From contig PEZY01000005.1 in assembly GCA_002773855.1 (NCBI GenBank), positions 211,460 through 275,459 on the forward strand: 64,000 nucleotides of DNA. The letters are read 5' to 3'. The position numbers were made by a program, and so were the translations under genes. The DNA is from Candidatus Buchananbacteria bacterium CG10_big_fil_rev_8_21_14_0_10_33_19 (GTDB taxonomy: Bacteria; Patescibacteria; ABY1; 2-01-FULL-39-33). Positions 43,403 to 52,612 of this stretch are shown here, piece by piece; positions within the stretch are counted from its first letter, which is position 1, and every line of letters starts with the position of its first letter. Under the pieces are notes generated by a model, which was not told the DNA's origin, did no database searches, and saw only the letters and a list, made by a program, of their open reading frames with translations.

Positions 43403-43659
43403 AGCTAAATAACAACCTGCACAGCTAAGAGGTCTGTTGCTAAATACGCTTTTGAAGCTAAATTTATCAGATTTTAAGGCAGATTTTCTTAACAAATTTT
43501 GAGGCCTAGCGACCAAGCTAAGATGAAAAATTTTTAAGAAAATATGGCCAAAATATGAAAATTATAGCCAAAATGGTATTTAATAATAGACCTCTATAAT
43601 AATTAATAAAAAGCAGGACTTCTGGCCAATAGCGCCAGCGGTTAACACATCTAAAAACA
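43403..43659 (+). promoter_or_regulatory. Long structured rpsA leader
   Basis: AGAGGTCT (43428-43435) pairs perfectly with AGACCTCT (43588-43595), closing a domain of about 150 bases. Inside, TTCTTAA-AATTTT pairs with AAAATT-TTAAGAA (about 43486-43540) around a GAGGCCTAGCGACC-containing loop. A CTGGC/GCCAG hairpin (about 43622-43638) lies just before the start. No gene is seen in it. It could be the site of S1 autoregulation. Confidence 0.6.
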
Positions 43660-44895
43660 ATGACTACTGAAGTTAAACAAGACTCAGAATTTAAGAAGCT
43701 GCTTGAAGACAAGCAGTATTTTAATTTGCCAAAAGTTGGTGACCTAGTAAAAGGTACTATTATCTCTGCTAGTAAAAATGAAGTTCATATTGATATGGGC
43801 GGTACTTTTACCGGACTAGTTCGTGGTAAAGAATGTTATAGTGAATCAGAAGAATATCGTAACCTAAAACCAGGTGATGAAGTTGAAGCCACTGTTTTAG
43901 AACCAGAAAATGAAAACGGTGAAATCGAACTTTCATTTAGATACGCTGGCCGACAGAAGGCTTGGAAAATTATTAAAGATGTTGAGGAAGACAATAAAAT
44001 CACCGAAGCTATCATTACTGATGCTAATAAGGGTGGTTTAATGATCAAGGTTGGGAGCACTATGGGCTTCTTACCAGTTTCTCAATTATCACCAGAACAT
44101 TATCCTCGAGTTCCGGGTGGTGATAAAAATAGAATTTTAGAAATTCTAAAAAGCTACATTGGCCAAAAATTTGAAGTTAAAATTATTGACACTGATGAAA
44201 GTGAAGATAAATTAATTGTTTCTGAAAAGGGCGCTTGGGAAGAAACCCAAAAAGATGTAATCAACAGATATAAAGTAGGTCAAATTGTTGAAGGTGTGGT
44301 AACTGCCGTTACTGATTTTGGTATCTTTGTCGAGTTTGATAAATTAGAAGGTTTAATTCATATTTCCGAAATCGCTTGGAAGAGAATTGATAATCCATCT
44401 GATTTTGTAAAAGTTGGCGAACATATTAAAGCCGAAATCATTGGTATTGAAAATTCAAAAATCTTCCTATCAATGAAGAAATTACAAAAAGATCCTTGGG
44501 AAGGTATTGAAAAACGCTACCAGATCGGCGAAAAAGTTAAAGGTAAAGTTTTAAAAGCTAATCCTTTTGGCTTATTTGTAGAGTTAGATGAAGATATCCA
44601 TGGTTTGGCTCATATTTCTCAATTAAGCAACAAACCAATTAGCAATATCGAAGAAATTGCTAAAACTGGTGATACTGTAGAATTATATGTAGTTTCTATG
44701 GATGCAAAAAATCACCGCTTAGGCTTAAGCTTGCTAAAACCAGAACCAAAAAAGAAAGAAGAAGCAACTAGTGAAGAAAAAACTAGTGACAAAAAAACTG
44801 ATAAGGCAGACGGGGCTGAAGACAAAAAAGAAAAACCAGCCAAAAAAGTTAAGGCAAAAGAAACAGCTAAAGAAGAAGCAGAAAAAACTGAATAA
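43660..44895 (+). CDS. rpsA: Ribosomal protein S1 (four S1 domains)
   Basis: 411 residues. Four S1 OB-fold repeats (about 22-90, 105-185, 200-270, 285-357); the third reads VGQIVEGVVTAVTDFGIFVE and the fourth VKGKVLKANPFGLFVELDED. A charged Lys/Glu/Ala tail (360-411) follows. E. coli S1 has six repeats; four-repeat forms are common elsewhere. S1 helps load mRNAs with weak ribosome sites, which fits the many genes here that lack one. Preceded by a long structured leader and followed by a bidirectional terminator. Confidence 0.94.
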   Translation: MTTEVKQDSEFKKLLEDKQYFNLPKVGDLVKGTIISASKNEVHIDMGGTFTGLVRGKECYSESEEYRNLKPGDEVEATVLEPENENGEIELSFRYAGRQKAWKIIKDVEEDNKITEAIITDANKGGLMIKVGSTMGFLPVSQLSPEHYPRVPGGDKNRILEILKSYIGQKFEVKIIDTDESEDKLIVSEKGAWEETQKDVINRYKVGQIVEGVVTAVTDFGIFVEFDKLEGLIHISEIAWKRIDNPSDFVKVGEHIKAEIIGIENSKIFLSMKKLQKDPWEGIEKRYQIGEKVKGKVLKANPFGLFVELDEDIHGLAHISQLSNKPISNIEEIAKTGDTVELYVVSMDAKNHRLGLSLLKPEPKKKEEATSEEKTSDKKTDKADGAEDKKEKPAKKVKAKETAKEEAEKTE

Positions 44896-44920
44896 CTTCT
44901 AAATCTGTAATCAAAAAAAT

Positions 44921-44946
44921 AAAACCCCAATTAACTTTGGGGTTTT
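44921..44946. terminator. Bidirectional terminator between rpsA and the pgsA-like gene
   Basis: 10-bp stem AAAACCCCAA/TTGGGGTTTT with T/A runs on both sides. Confidence 0.92.
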
Positions 44947-44962
44947 ATTGTTGAAATAATTA

Positions 44963-45568
44963 TTATTTTGATTTAATCATTTTAAATGATTGGTAGCCAT
45001 AACTAATCAAACTTATTAAACCAGTAAAAATTCCTAAGTACAAAAACATCAACGACAACTGCAACCAAATTAGTGAATTAGAAACCACATAACAAAAAAC
45101 AAACAGCACACCAATAACCTGAAAAACCATTTTACTTTTACCGGTCCAATTAGACGCTGGGACTTTTATTTTGTGACTAGCCACTATTAAAATTACACTT
45201 TCCATCAAAATTAATATATCTATAATAATTACTACAACCAAAATTGGATAGTAAGGATAATAAAATAATAAAAATAAAATTGATAAAATTATTAATAACT
45301 TATCAGCCAAAGGATCCAACATAGTACCGTAGTCTGATATCTGTTTTCTTTTTCTAGCTAGTGATCCATCAATGCTATCGGCTAAAGCAGCAATGCCAAA
45401 AAAAGTTAACGCCACAAAAAAATGCTGAGTAGCCAAAAAATACAAAACAAACGGAATTAATAGCAATCTCAGAAAAGTAAAATAATTTGGTGTAATCGTC
45501 TTTGGTATAAAACCAAACAAAAATCGATTCCAAAAATCATCAATTAAATTTTTAAGCAGGTTTGACAT
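44963..45568 (-). CDS. CDP-alcohol phosphatidyltransferase, PgsA-like
   Basis: 201 residues from ATG 45568 (an upstream TTG at 45577 is possible). The CDP-OH-P motif is intact: DSIDGSLARKRKQISDYG followed by MLDPLADK, that is DGxxAR, G and two Asp that bind the metal and CDP. About six membrane helices. The family makes phosphatidylglycerophosphate, cardiolipin or related head groups from CDP-diacylglycerol; PgsA is the commonest form. This suggests at least partial phospholipid head-group synthesis. Divergent from ftsH. Confidence 0.88.
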   Translation of the reverse strand: MSNLLKNLIDDFWNRFLFGFIPKTITPNYFTFLRLLLIPFVLYFLATQHFFVALTFFGIAALADSIDGSLARKRKQISDYGTMLDPLADKLLIILSILFLLFYYPYYPILVVVIIIDILILMESVILIVASHKIKVPASNWTGKSKMVFQVIGVLFVFCYVVSNSLIWLQLSLMFLYLGIFTGLISLISYGYQSFKMIKSK

Positions 45569-45637
45569 TTTGACCAAAAATAATTAATATATTAACTGTA
45601 GCTTACATATATTATAATAAAAAATTACATATTTGTC

Positions 45638-47452
45638 ATGAAAAAAATAACCAAACAATTCTTAATAGCTTTTCTAGTATTTTTGATCTTTGCTAGTATT
45701 TTGAGTTTTATTACTTTGCCCGCCAATAAACCGGCCAATATTAATATTACCGAGCTATTAGCTCAAATAGATGATGGCAAAATCAAATCAATTTCTGTTC
45801 GCGATAATCAATTAGACATTACTCTAAATGATGATACTAAACAGATTTTAGCCAAAGAGCCATCTGAAAGTCTAAGCACTCTATTAAGCAACTACGAAGT
45901 TGATACTAACAAATTAAAGAATATTGCCATTGATGTTAAATCCGAAAGTGGCTTCAAATTCTGGGCTTCCATTACCCTACCATTTTTAATTCCTTTAATT
46001 TTTATCTTGGGGTTTTTCTGGTTTATGATGCGCCAAGCTCAAGGAGCTAACAACAAAGCCATGAGCTTTGGACAAAGTCGAGCTAAGGAATTTAATCCTA
46101 ACAAAAAACTAAAAACTACTTTCAAAGATGTAGCTGGTGTTAAAGAAGCTAAGAAAGAATTAGTAGAAGTCGTAGAATTCTTAAAAAACCCCAAAAAATT
46201 TCTAGCCTTGGGCGCTAAAATTCCAAAAGGTGTTTTACTTTTAGGTGCTCCTGGAACTGGTAAAACTTTACTAGCCAAAGCAGTAGCTGGCGAAGCCAAT
46301 GTGCCATTTTTTTCTATTTCAGGTTCAGAGTTTGTAGAAATGTTTGTTGGTGTTGGTGCTTCTCGAGTACGTGATCTATTTAGCAAAGCTAAAAAGAATT
46401 CACCTTGTATTATATTTATTGATGAAATTGATGCGGTTGGCAGACAACGTGGCGCTGGCCTTGGCGGATCGCACGACGAAAGAGAACAGACCTTAAATCA
46501 AATATTAGTAGAGATGGATGGTTTTGATGAAAGAACAAATGTAATAGTGGTAGCTGGTACCAATAGACCTGATGTATTAGATGCCGCCCTACTGAGACCA
46601 GGTCGGTTTGATCGACGTGTTACTCTAGACATGCCAGATATTAATGACCGTGAAGCAATTCTAAAAGTTCACTCTACTAATAAGCCATTTACCAAAGACG
46701 TTGATATGCGTTTAATTGCTTCTCGAACTCCTGGCTTCTCTGGAGCAGACTTAGCCAATTTATTAAACGAATCTGCAATTCTAGCCGCTCTAGAAAATAA
46801 AAAAGAAATTAACAACGATCATATTTTAGAAAGCATCGATAAAATTATGATCGGTCCTCAAAGAAAAAGTCATATTTTAAATGAACACGAAAAAGAAGTC
46901 ACCGCTTATCATGAAGCTGGTCATGCTATTGTCGCCCACCTACTACCAAACACTGATCCTGTCAGCAAAGTGTCTATTATCGCCAGAGGTAGTGCCGCTG
47001 GCTTTACCTTAAAATTACCACTAGAAGACAAGAAGCTTCATACTAAAACTGAATTTCTAGAAGATATGGCAGTTATGCTCGCTGGCCAAACTGCCGAAAA
47101 AATTGTTTTCAATGAAATCACTACTGGAGCTCAAGGCGATCTAAGACAAGTCACTGCTTTAGCCAAACAACTTATTACCTCATATGGTATGAGCGAGAAA
47201 ATGGGTCTTAGAACTTTTGGCAAAAAAGATGATATGGTTTTCTTGGGCAAAGATATTCATGAACAAAGAGATTATAGTGAAAAAACAGCTGAACAGATCG
47301 ACGAAGAAATTCATCGCTTAACCGAAGATGCCAGAAAATTAGCCGAGAAAATTATCACTGAGAACCGAACCCAACTAGATAAAATAGTTGTAGCTCTAAA
47401 AGAAAAAGAAACCATCGAAGCTGAGGAATTTAAAGCTTTATTTGAAAAATAA
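45638..47452 (+). CDS. ftsH: ATP-dependent zinc metalloprotease FtsH
   Basis: 604 residues. Two membrane helices (about 9-27 and 108-131) flank a small extracytoplasmic domain. AAA+ module with Walker A GAPGTGKT (about 203-210), Walker B CIIFIDEIDAVG and arginine fingers (LLRPGRFDRR). Zinc protease site HEAGH near residue 425 with the downstream Asp ligand (GAQGDLRQ). Degrades unassembled membrane proteins as a hexamer. No ribosome site; a TATAAT box lies 20-26 bases upstream. Ends at its own terminator. Confidence 0.98.
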   Translation: MKKITKQFLIAFLVFLIFASILSFITLPANKPANINITELLAQIDDGKIKSISVRDNQLDITLNDDTKQILAKEPSESLSTLLSNYEVDTNKLKNIAIDVKSESGFKFWASITLPFLIPLIFILGFFWFMMRQAQGANNKAMSFGQSRAKEFNPNKKLKTTFKDVAGVKEAKKELVEVVEFLKNPKKFLALGAKIPKGVLLLGAPGTGKTLLAKAVAGEANVPFFSISGSEFVEMFVGVGASRVRDLFSKAKKNSPCIIFIDEIDAVGRQRGAGLGGSHDEREQTLNQILVEMDGFDERTNVIVVAGTNRPDVLDAALLRPGRFDRRVTLDMPDINDREAILKVHSTNKPFTKDVDMRLIASRTPGFSGADLANLLNESAILAALENKKEINNDHILESIDKIMIGPQRKSHILNEHEKEVTAYHEAGHAIVAHLLPNTDPVSKVSIIARGSAAGFTLKLPLEDKKLHTKTEFLEDMAVMLAGQTAEKIVFNEITTGAQGDLRQVTALAKQLITSYGMSEKMGLRTFGKKDDMVFLGKDIHEQRDYSEKTAEQIDEEIHRLTEDARKLAEKIITENRTQLDKIVVALKEKETIEAEEFKALFEK

Positions 47453-47473
47453 AAATAAATTTCACAAATTTAA

Positions 47474-47496
47474 AACTCCTCTGACGAGGAGTTTTA
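47474..47496 (+). terminator. Terminator after ftsH
   Basis: AACTCCTC/GAGGAGTT stem followed by TTTATTAT. Confidence 0.85.
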
Positions 47497-47587
47497 TTAT
47501 ACTTTCATAATTTTTTTAATTTATGTTATAATATAAGCAACTTATAAATCAATTAAGAAATTAATAATTTTCTTAAAATAAAAATAT

Positions 47588-48622
47588 ATGATGGAGGAGA
47601 CTAAATTTTATCGACCGATTCTAAAAAAGGCTTGGAATATCACTATAAAGTTTAAATCTTTATGGTTTTTAGGTTTTTTTGCCGCTTTAGTTGGTAGTGG
47701 TGGTGAATTTGAATTATTATCGAGAATACTGTTTAATCCAACTGCTAGTAAAAATTTTATCAGTGAATCTTTTAATGGTTTCAAAGCCGGCATCCAAAAT
47801 AATCTACCAATTGATGGTAATTTATGGTCAAACCTTTGGTCTGTTATCACTGGCGCCCCAATTAATATTATCTCGGCAATTTTAGTTTTAATTGTCGCTA
47901 TTATCATATCTCTATTTATAATTTGGCTAATTACTGTATCACAAGTTGGTTTGATTAAAAACGCAGACTTAGCTACCAAAAACAAAAAATCCACTATCAA
48001 TAGTGGTATTGATGCCGGTGTCGAAAACTTTTGGCCAATTTTTACAGTTAATTTAGTCTATAAATTAATCTTGTTAATTATTTTTGTACTACTAGGCAAA
48101 GAGATATTATTACTTATAGCTATGGGGATTGTTGGCACCGTCTTACACATATTTTTATTGGTATTATTTTCTATTATTACAGTAATTATTTCATTTATTA
48201 TTAGATATCAAATACTTTATATTATTCTCAAAAAAGAAAAAGCCATACCAGCCCTTAAATCTGCTTGGCAATTATTTATTACCAATTGGCTACTATCACT
48301 AGAAATGGCTTTTATTGTCTTTATTGTTTATATGATTGTTATCTATCTATCCACTTTTATTACTGCCGTATTACTAGCCATTCCAATAGTCTTTGTAACC
48401 TACTCTACTCAAATACCAATCTTAGTTTTAATCGCCCTAGTTTTAACATCTGTTTTCGTAATTATAACTATTACCATACTAATCACTTCCTTACTTAGTG
48501 TCTTTCAATGGTCAGCTTGGATAATATTATTCAATCAAATGACAACTGGCGAAGTTCTAAGCAAAATAGCACAGCTTTCCAATAAGTCACCAAATATTTC
48601 CAATATTTTTAACAAAAAATAA
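47588..48622 (+). CDS. Polytopic membrane protein, unknown function
   Basis: 344 residues with about five or six long membrane helices (roughly 30-45, 95-120, 150-172, 178-205, 240-275, 280-315). The N-terminal YRPILKKAWNITIKFKSLWF and the repeated AWQLF-type motifs resemble glycerophosphoryl-diester-like (DUF7544/GlpQ membrane-domain-like) integral proteins found beside secretion genes, but I cannot name the family. Located between ftsH and pilB, with its own terminator and a TATAAT box about 58 bases upstream. Real gene; role unknown. Confidence 0.75.
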   Translation: MMEETKFYRPILKKAWNITIKFKSLWFLGFFAALVGSGGEFELLSRILFNPTASKNFISESFNGFKAGIQNNLPIDGNLWSNLWSVITGAPINIISAILVLIVAIIISLFIIWLITVSQVGLIKNADLATKNKKSTINSGIDAGVENFWPIFTVNLVYKLILLIIFVLLGKEILLLIAMGIVGTVLHIFLLVLFSIITVIISFIIRYQILYIILKKEKAIPALKSAWQLFITNWLLSLEMAFIVFIVYMIVIYLSTFITAVLLAIPIVFVTYSTQIPILVLIALVLTSVFVIITITILITSLLSVFQWSAWIILFNQMTTGEVLSKIAQLSNKSPNISNIFNKK

Positions 48623-48634
48623 GACTCAACTAAA

Positions 48635-48659
48635 AACCGCCCGAATAGGGCGGTTTTAT
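48635..48659 (+). terminator. Terminator after the membrane-protein gene
   Basis: AACCGCCC/GGGCGGTT stem with T run. Confidence 0.9.
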
Positions 48660-48727
48660 TATTGGTCAACTTGTAATAATAAGCCAAAAAACTTATAATT
48701 AACCTATATAAATAACTATTTACGGCT

Positions 48728-50428
48728 ATGTCAATTGGTCCATCATTAGAAGACTTGCTTTCCAAATCAGACCAAGAAGATGATGAAGGAAAAGAATCAC
48801 AGCTTCAGAAAAAAATAAAACAAATAACTATTAAAGAAAAGGAGCAGGAAACTGAAAAAAAAGCTGATTCTGTTGGCTTACCATATTTAAATTTAGTTGG
48901 CTTTGGTGCTAGCCCAGATGCTTTGTCTATCATCCCCAAAGAACAGTCTAAAGAACTAAAAACTATTTGTTTTTTTAATGACGGCAAAGAAATCAGATTG
49001 GGTACAGTCGATCAAACTAATGACGTTAAAAAATTAGAAGTCGAGTTGAAAGAAAAACACCACGCTAACGTGGCAACCTACTTAATATCTCAAAGCAGTT
49101 TTGACTACGGTTTTAAATTATACGATGCTCTACCAGAGATTAGAAAATTTATTAAAGGTATTGCTATTACCGAAGAAGAGATCAAAAAATACGAAGCAGA
49201 AATCAAAACTTTTCGTGATTTAAATGAAAAATTAAAAAAAGCTTCTATCACCGAACTAGTCACCCTTATTATTGCCGGCGCTATTAAATCCAGGGCTTCC
49301 GATATTCACATTGAAGCCGAAGAAAAAGACATTAAAGTGCGTTATCGTATTGACGGTGTTTTAAATGATGTCGCTATTATCGACAAAGAAACTTGGCCTA
49401 AGATTGATTCTCGTATCAAGCAACTAGCCAAACTAAAAATCAATGTTTCTAATCGTCCGCAGGATGGTCGATTTGCTATTTATCTAAAAGATGATCGCGT
49501 AGATGTCAGAGTTAGTGCCTTGCCAACTGGCTTCGGTGAAAGTATTGTTATTAGACTTTTAATGTCCTCGGCGGTGGGTTTATCATTTGAAGATTTAGGT
49601 ATTCGTGGTCGATCATTTAAAACACTGGAGAGAGAAATCAAAAGACCAAATGGCATGATTATTACTACTGGACCAACTGGTTCTGGTAAAACCACAACTC
49701 TTTACGCCATACTCAAAAAATTAAACAACCCTGAAACCAAAATTATTACCATTGAAGATCCGATTGAATATGAATTAACTGGCGTCAATCAAAGCCAAGT
49801 CAGCAGCGAATACACTTTTGCCAAAGGTCTTAGATCTATTGTTCGACAAGATCCTGACATTGTAATGGTTGGAGAAATCCGTGATCTAGAAACTGCCGAA
49901 ATTTCTATCCAAGCCTCTTTAACTGGACACTTAGTGTTATCAACCATCCACACCAACGATGCTTTTGGTACTATTCCCCGCTTTTTAGCTTTGGGCGCTA
50001 AACCATTTTTACTAGCTCCTGCCTTAAATGTAGCTATTGGCCAAAGATTAGTACGAAAAGTTTGTGAAAGTTGTAAGGCCGAAACAGAAATTGATACTGA
50101 ATCATTAGAGAGAGTTAAAAAATTATTATCCAATCTACCAGAGGAAGATAAAGCCGAATATAAAATTGATTTAGAAAATTTAAAATTCTATAAAGGTCAA
50201 GGTTGTGATGCTTGCCAAGGCTTGGGCTACAAAGGTAGAATTGGTATTTATGAAATTATGCCTATTGAAGGCGAAATAGAAGATACTATTATCAAAGGTA
50301 ATTTATCAGAAGTTGACATCAAAGCTATGGCCACTAAAATTGGTGTAGTCACTATGGTCCAAGATGGATTACTCAAAGCTATAGAGGGCATTACCTCGGT
50401 TGAGGAAGTATTTAGAGTCGCCGAATAA
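48728..50428 (+). CDS. pilB: Type IV pilus/type II secretion assembly ATPase (PilB/GspE)
   Basis: 566 residues. N-terminal N1E-type domain, then TGPTGSGKTTTLYAILKKL (Walker A), the Asp box and Walker B (RQDPDIVMVGEIRD), the His box (LSTIHTND) and the tetra-Cys zinc motif (CESCKAE and CDACQGLGYKGRIGIYE) that marks assembly ATPases rather than retraction ATPases. Type IV pili are widespread in CPR and used for host contact or DNA uptake. No other pil genes are in the window. Ends at a terminator 50449-50470. Confidence 0.95.
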   Translation: MSIGPSLEDLLSKSDQEDDEGKESQLQKKIKQITIKEKEQETEKKADSVGLPYLNLVGFGASPDALSIIPKEQSKELKTICFFNDGKEIRLGTVDQTNDVKKLEVELKEKHHANVATYLISQSSFDYGFKLYDALPEIRKFIKGIAITEEEIKKYEAEIKTFRDLNEKLKKASITELVTLIIAGAIKSRASDIHIEAEEKDIKVRYRIDGVLNDVAIIDKETWPKIDSRIKQLAKLKINVSNRPQDGRFAIYLKDDRVDVRVSALPTGFGESIVIRLLMSSAVGLSFEDLGIRGRSFKTLEREIKRPNGMIITTGPTGSGKTTTLYAILKKLNNPETKIITIEDPIEYELTGVNQSQVSSEYTFAKGLRSIVRQDPDIVMVGEIRDLETAEISIQASLTGHLVLSTIHTNDAFGTIPRFLALGAKPFLLAPALNVAIGQRLVRKVCESCKAETEIDTESLERVKKLLSNLPEEDKAEYKIDLENLKFYKGQGCDACQGLGYKGRIGIYEIMPIEGEIEDTIIKGNLSEVDIKAMATKIGVVTMVQDGLLKAIEGITSVEEVFRVAE

Positions 50429-50448
50429 GAATTGTAACCACAATAAAA

Positions 50449-50470
50449 AGTGCCGTTATTTGGCATTTTT
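50449..50470 (+). terminator. Terminator after pilB
   Basis: AAGTGCC/GGCATTT stem (one G-T pair) with TTTTTATT. Confidence 0.78.
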
Positions 50471-50560
50471 TATTACATAAAATAATATTGACATAATTAA
50501 TTATTTATGATAACCTAATTAGTTGTTCATTCTATACAACCTTAAGTAGAAAGGTATGTT

Positions 50561-51109
50561 ATGGTTATCAAAAAAGGCAACTACCGAATTGTCATAGTTA
50601 TTGGCAGTTTAGTTATTAAATTGCCGAGGGTTAGATTGAAAAGTGCTATACAATGCTTAATTTTTGAAATTAAACATGGGCTAATATCCAAATATTATAG
50701 CAACGCTATTTTATATGCTCCGAGTTCTAAAACCAATTTATTTGGCGGTATTATTTCTAACTGGCAAGAATATCAGTTTTATCATCAGACTAAATTGCCA
50801 ATTTTAATGCCCACCTACTTTTCTTTTTTTGGTTTATTTAACATTCAAAAACGAGGTAAGCTCCTAGATGTAAACCGTAAAGATTTATTTCAACAACTCT
50901 ATGATCTAACCAACGGTGAAGTTTTTGATGATAGCCATGCCTTTGCAAATCCCGCTAACTTCTGTTTGCAAAATGGTAAGTTAGTAATGATTGATTATAG
51001 TAAAAAATCTAGAAATGTTTTAATTAAATACGGAGAAAAAATTCAACAAGAATTTAATCTTTCCTATAGTTGGGAAGAGGAATATAAAAAATTAAAAGAA
51101 GCTGAGTAA
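50561..51109 (+). CDS. Orphan protein, possibly a minimal kinase-like fold
   Basis: 182 residues; no family recognised with confidence. The N-terminus (YRIVIVIGSLVIKLPRVR) could be the glycine-poor loop and Lys strand of a kinase fold, and DDSHAFANPANFCLQNGKLVMIDYS resembles the catalytic-loop and metal-binding Asp (N..., then IDY) of aminoglycoside/Kdo-kinase-like folds. It lacks a clear HxD. Solitary cassette: TTGACA-N17-TAACCT promoter, AGAAAGG ribosome site, and a terminator whose loop contains the stop codon. Kinase identity is a guess. Confidence 0.6.
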   Translation: MVIKKGNYRIVIVIGSLVIKLPRVRLKSAIQCLIFEIKHGLISKYYSNAILYAPSSKTNLFGGIISNWQEYQFYHQTKLPILMPTYFSFFGLFNIQKRGKLLDVNRKDLFQQLYDLTNGEVFDDSHAFANPANFCLQNGKLVMIDYSKKSRNVLIKYGEKIQQEFNLSYSWEEEYKKLKEAE

Positions 51110-51129
51110 TATCAGCTTCTTATTTTTTT
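51098..51129. terminator. Bidirectional terminator overlapping the stop codon
   Basis: GAAGCTGA/TCAGCTTC stem with the TAA stop in its loop; T runs on both strands (also serves tsaE). Confidence 0.85.
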
Positions 51130-51545
51130 ATCTCAATTTCTCTTTCATCTCCTTCTAAAGATTTAAAATTTATTTCTATACAATTATCCGGCCAAATATT
51201 ACGTACTCTATCTGCCCACTCAATAATCGTCACACAATTATTGTCATTGATATAATCGCTAGACCCAATTGCTTCTAAATCTTGACCGCTGGTTAATCTA
51301 TAAGCATCGATATGTGCTAATTTATTAATGTTACCAGCTTTAGCTATATAATTTTTCATCAAAACAAAAGTTGGGCTGGTAACTATTTTTTCTACCCCCA
51401 AGCCTTTAGCTAAACCCTTGGAGAAGGCGGTTTTACCAGCTCCCAGATCGCCGATCAAACAAAGTGTTTCACCACCATTTAATTGACTAGCGAAATCATA
51501 AGCAAGTGCAAATGTTTCTTGTTCTGAGTTAGTAATGATTTTCAT
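51120..51545 (-). CDS. tsaE: tRNA threonylcarbamoyladenosine biosynthesis ATPase TsaE
   Basis: 141 residues, normal size. Walker A GDLGAGKTAFSKGL, SPTFVLMKNY, HIDAYRL and IIEWADRV are the TsaE signatures. TsaE supports TsaB-TsaD in making t6A37 of ANN-decoding tRNAs. Last of alkD-tsaD-tsaE; a hairpin without T run separates it from tsaD. tsaB and tsaC are not in the window. Confidence 0.96.
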   Translation of the reverse strand: MKIITNSEQETFALAYDFASQLNGGETLCLIGDLGAGKTAFSKGLAKGLGVEKIVTSPTFVLMKNYIAKAGNINKLAHIDAYRLTSGQDLEAIGSSDYINDNNCVTIIEWADRVRNIWPDNCIEINFKSLEGDEREIEIKK

Positions 51546-51568
51546 AATTTATCTAATTTAAGCTATTT

Positions 51569-51595
51569 CTAACACTTCAATCTAGGTCTGAAGTG
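51569..51595 (-). other. Hairpin between tsaD and tsaE
   Basis: AACACTTCA/TGAAGTGTT inverted repeat beside the tsaD stop, without a T run, so probably not a terminator. Both arms match the ileS terminator at 21414-21440. Confidence 0.6.
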
Positions 51596-52612
51596 TTACT
51601 CTAATTCCCAATTAGGATCAGCTTTTATCTTTTGCCAATTATCCATTGTAGGCATTTTTTCTTTGGCCAAATAATAAGCAGCGATAGCAATCATGCCAGC
51701 ATTGTCTGTGCAATATTGAAACTCGGGCACAAAAAAATCCAGAGACTGTTCTTTGACAGCCGCTTCTAATTCTTGTCTTAATTTTTTATTAGCGGCAACA
51801 CCACCGGCCATAAATACGGTTTTAGCCCCAAATTTTTTAGCCGCAGCAATAGTTTTTTTAATCAAAACATCAACTACCGCTTGCTCAAAGGAAGCGCACA
51901 TATCATTAACATCCTGCTCATTTTGTAAATCAATTTCTTTTAATTTATACAAGACGGCAGTTTTTAAACCAGAAAAAGAAAAATTAAAATCACCACTACC
52001 CTGCATCGGACGAGGCAAAGCAAAGCGTTTTACATCACCAGCCATAGCTCGCTTAGAAACTATTGGTCCACCAGGATACCCTAAGTCCAATAATTTAGCT
52101 ACCTTGTCAAAAGCTTCACCGGCAGCATCATCCACAGTCTGGCCAATTTTTTTAAATTGATTATAATCCTCAATTAAGATTAATTCGGTATGACCACCAG
52201 AAACTACCAAAGCGATCGCCGGAAAGTTAATTTTATTATTTAAAAAATTAGCCGCCAAGTGAGCATACATATGATTAATTTCCATCACTGGCTTATTCCA
52301 AGCCACACCCAAAGATTTGGCCGCTTCAACTCCAACGATAAGTGAGGTAATTAGCCCAGGGCCAGAGGTGACCGCAATAAAATCAAAATCAACTGGTTTC
52401 ATATTAGCGGTTTCCAAACTTTCCATAATTACCGGCGTAATATTTTTAACATGGTGACGAGCCGCTATCTCTGGGACAACACCACCATATTCTTTATGAA
52501 TATCAATTTGTGATGAGACGATATTTGAAACTACCTCAACTACACCATTGTTCTCAGATAGAACTGCGGCTGAAGTCTCGTCACAGGATGTTTCAATAGC
52601 TAAAATATTCAT
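51596..52612 (-). CDS. tsaD: tRNA N6-threonylcarbamoyltransferase TsaD
   Basis: 338 residues. ASKHA-fold enzyme with ILAIETSCDETSAAVL, the metal-binding HHVKN, NHMYAHLAA, and SGGHTELILIE. It transfers threonylcarbamoyl to A37 of tRNA. Its ATG follows the alkD stop with no gap, so the two are translated together. Full length with all ligands. Confidence 0.97.
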   Translation of the reverse strand: MNILAIETSCDETSAAVLSENNGVVEVVSNIVSSQIDIHKEYGGVVPEIAARHHVKNITPVIMESLETANMKPVDFDFIAVTSGPGLITSLIVGVEAAKSLGVAWNKPVMEINHMYAHLAANFLNNKINFPAIALVVSGGHTELILIEDYNQFKKIGQTVDDAAGEAFDKVAKLLDLGYPGGPIVSKRAMAGDVKRFALPRPMQGSGDFNFSFSGLKTAVLYKLKEIDLQNEQDVNDMCASFEQAVVDVLIKKTIAAAKKFGAKTVFMAGGVAANKKLRQELEAAVKEQSLDFFVPEFQYCTDNAGMIAIAAYYLAKEKMPTMDNWQKIKADPNWELE

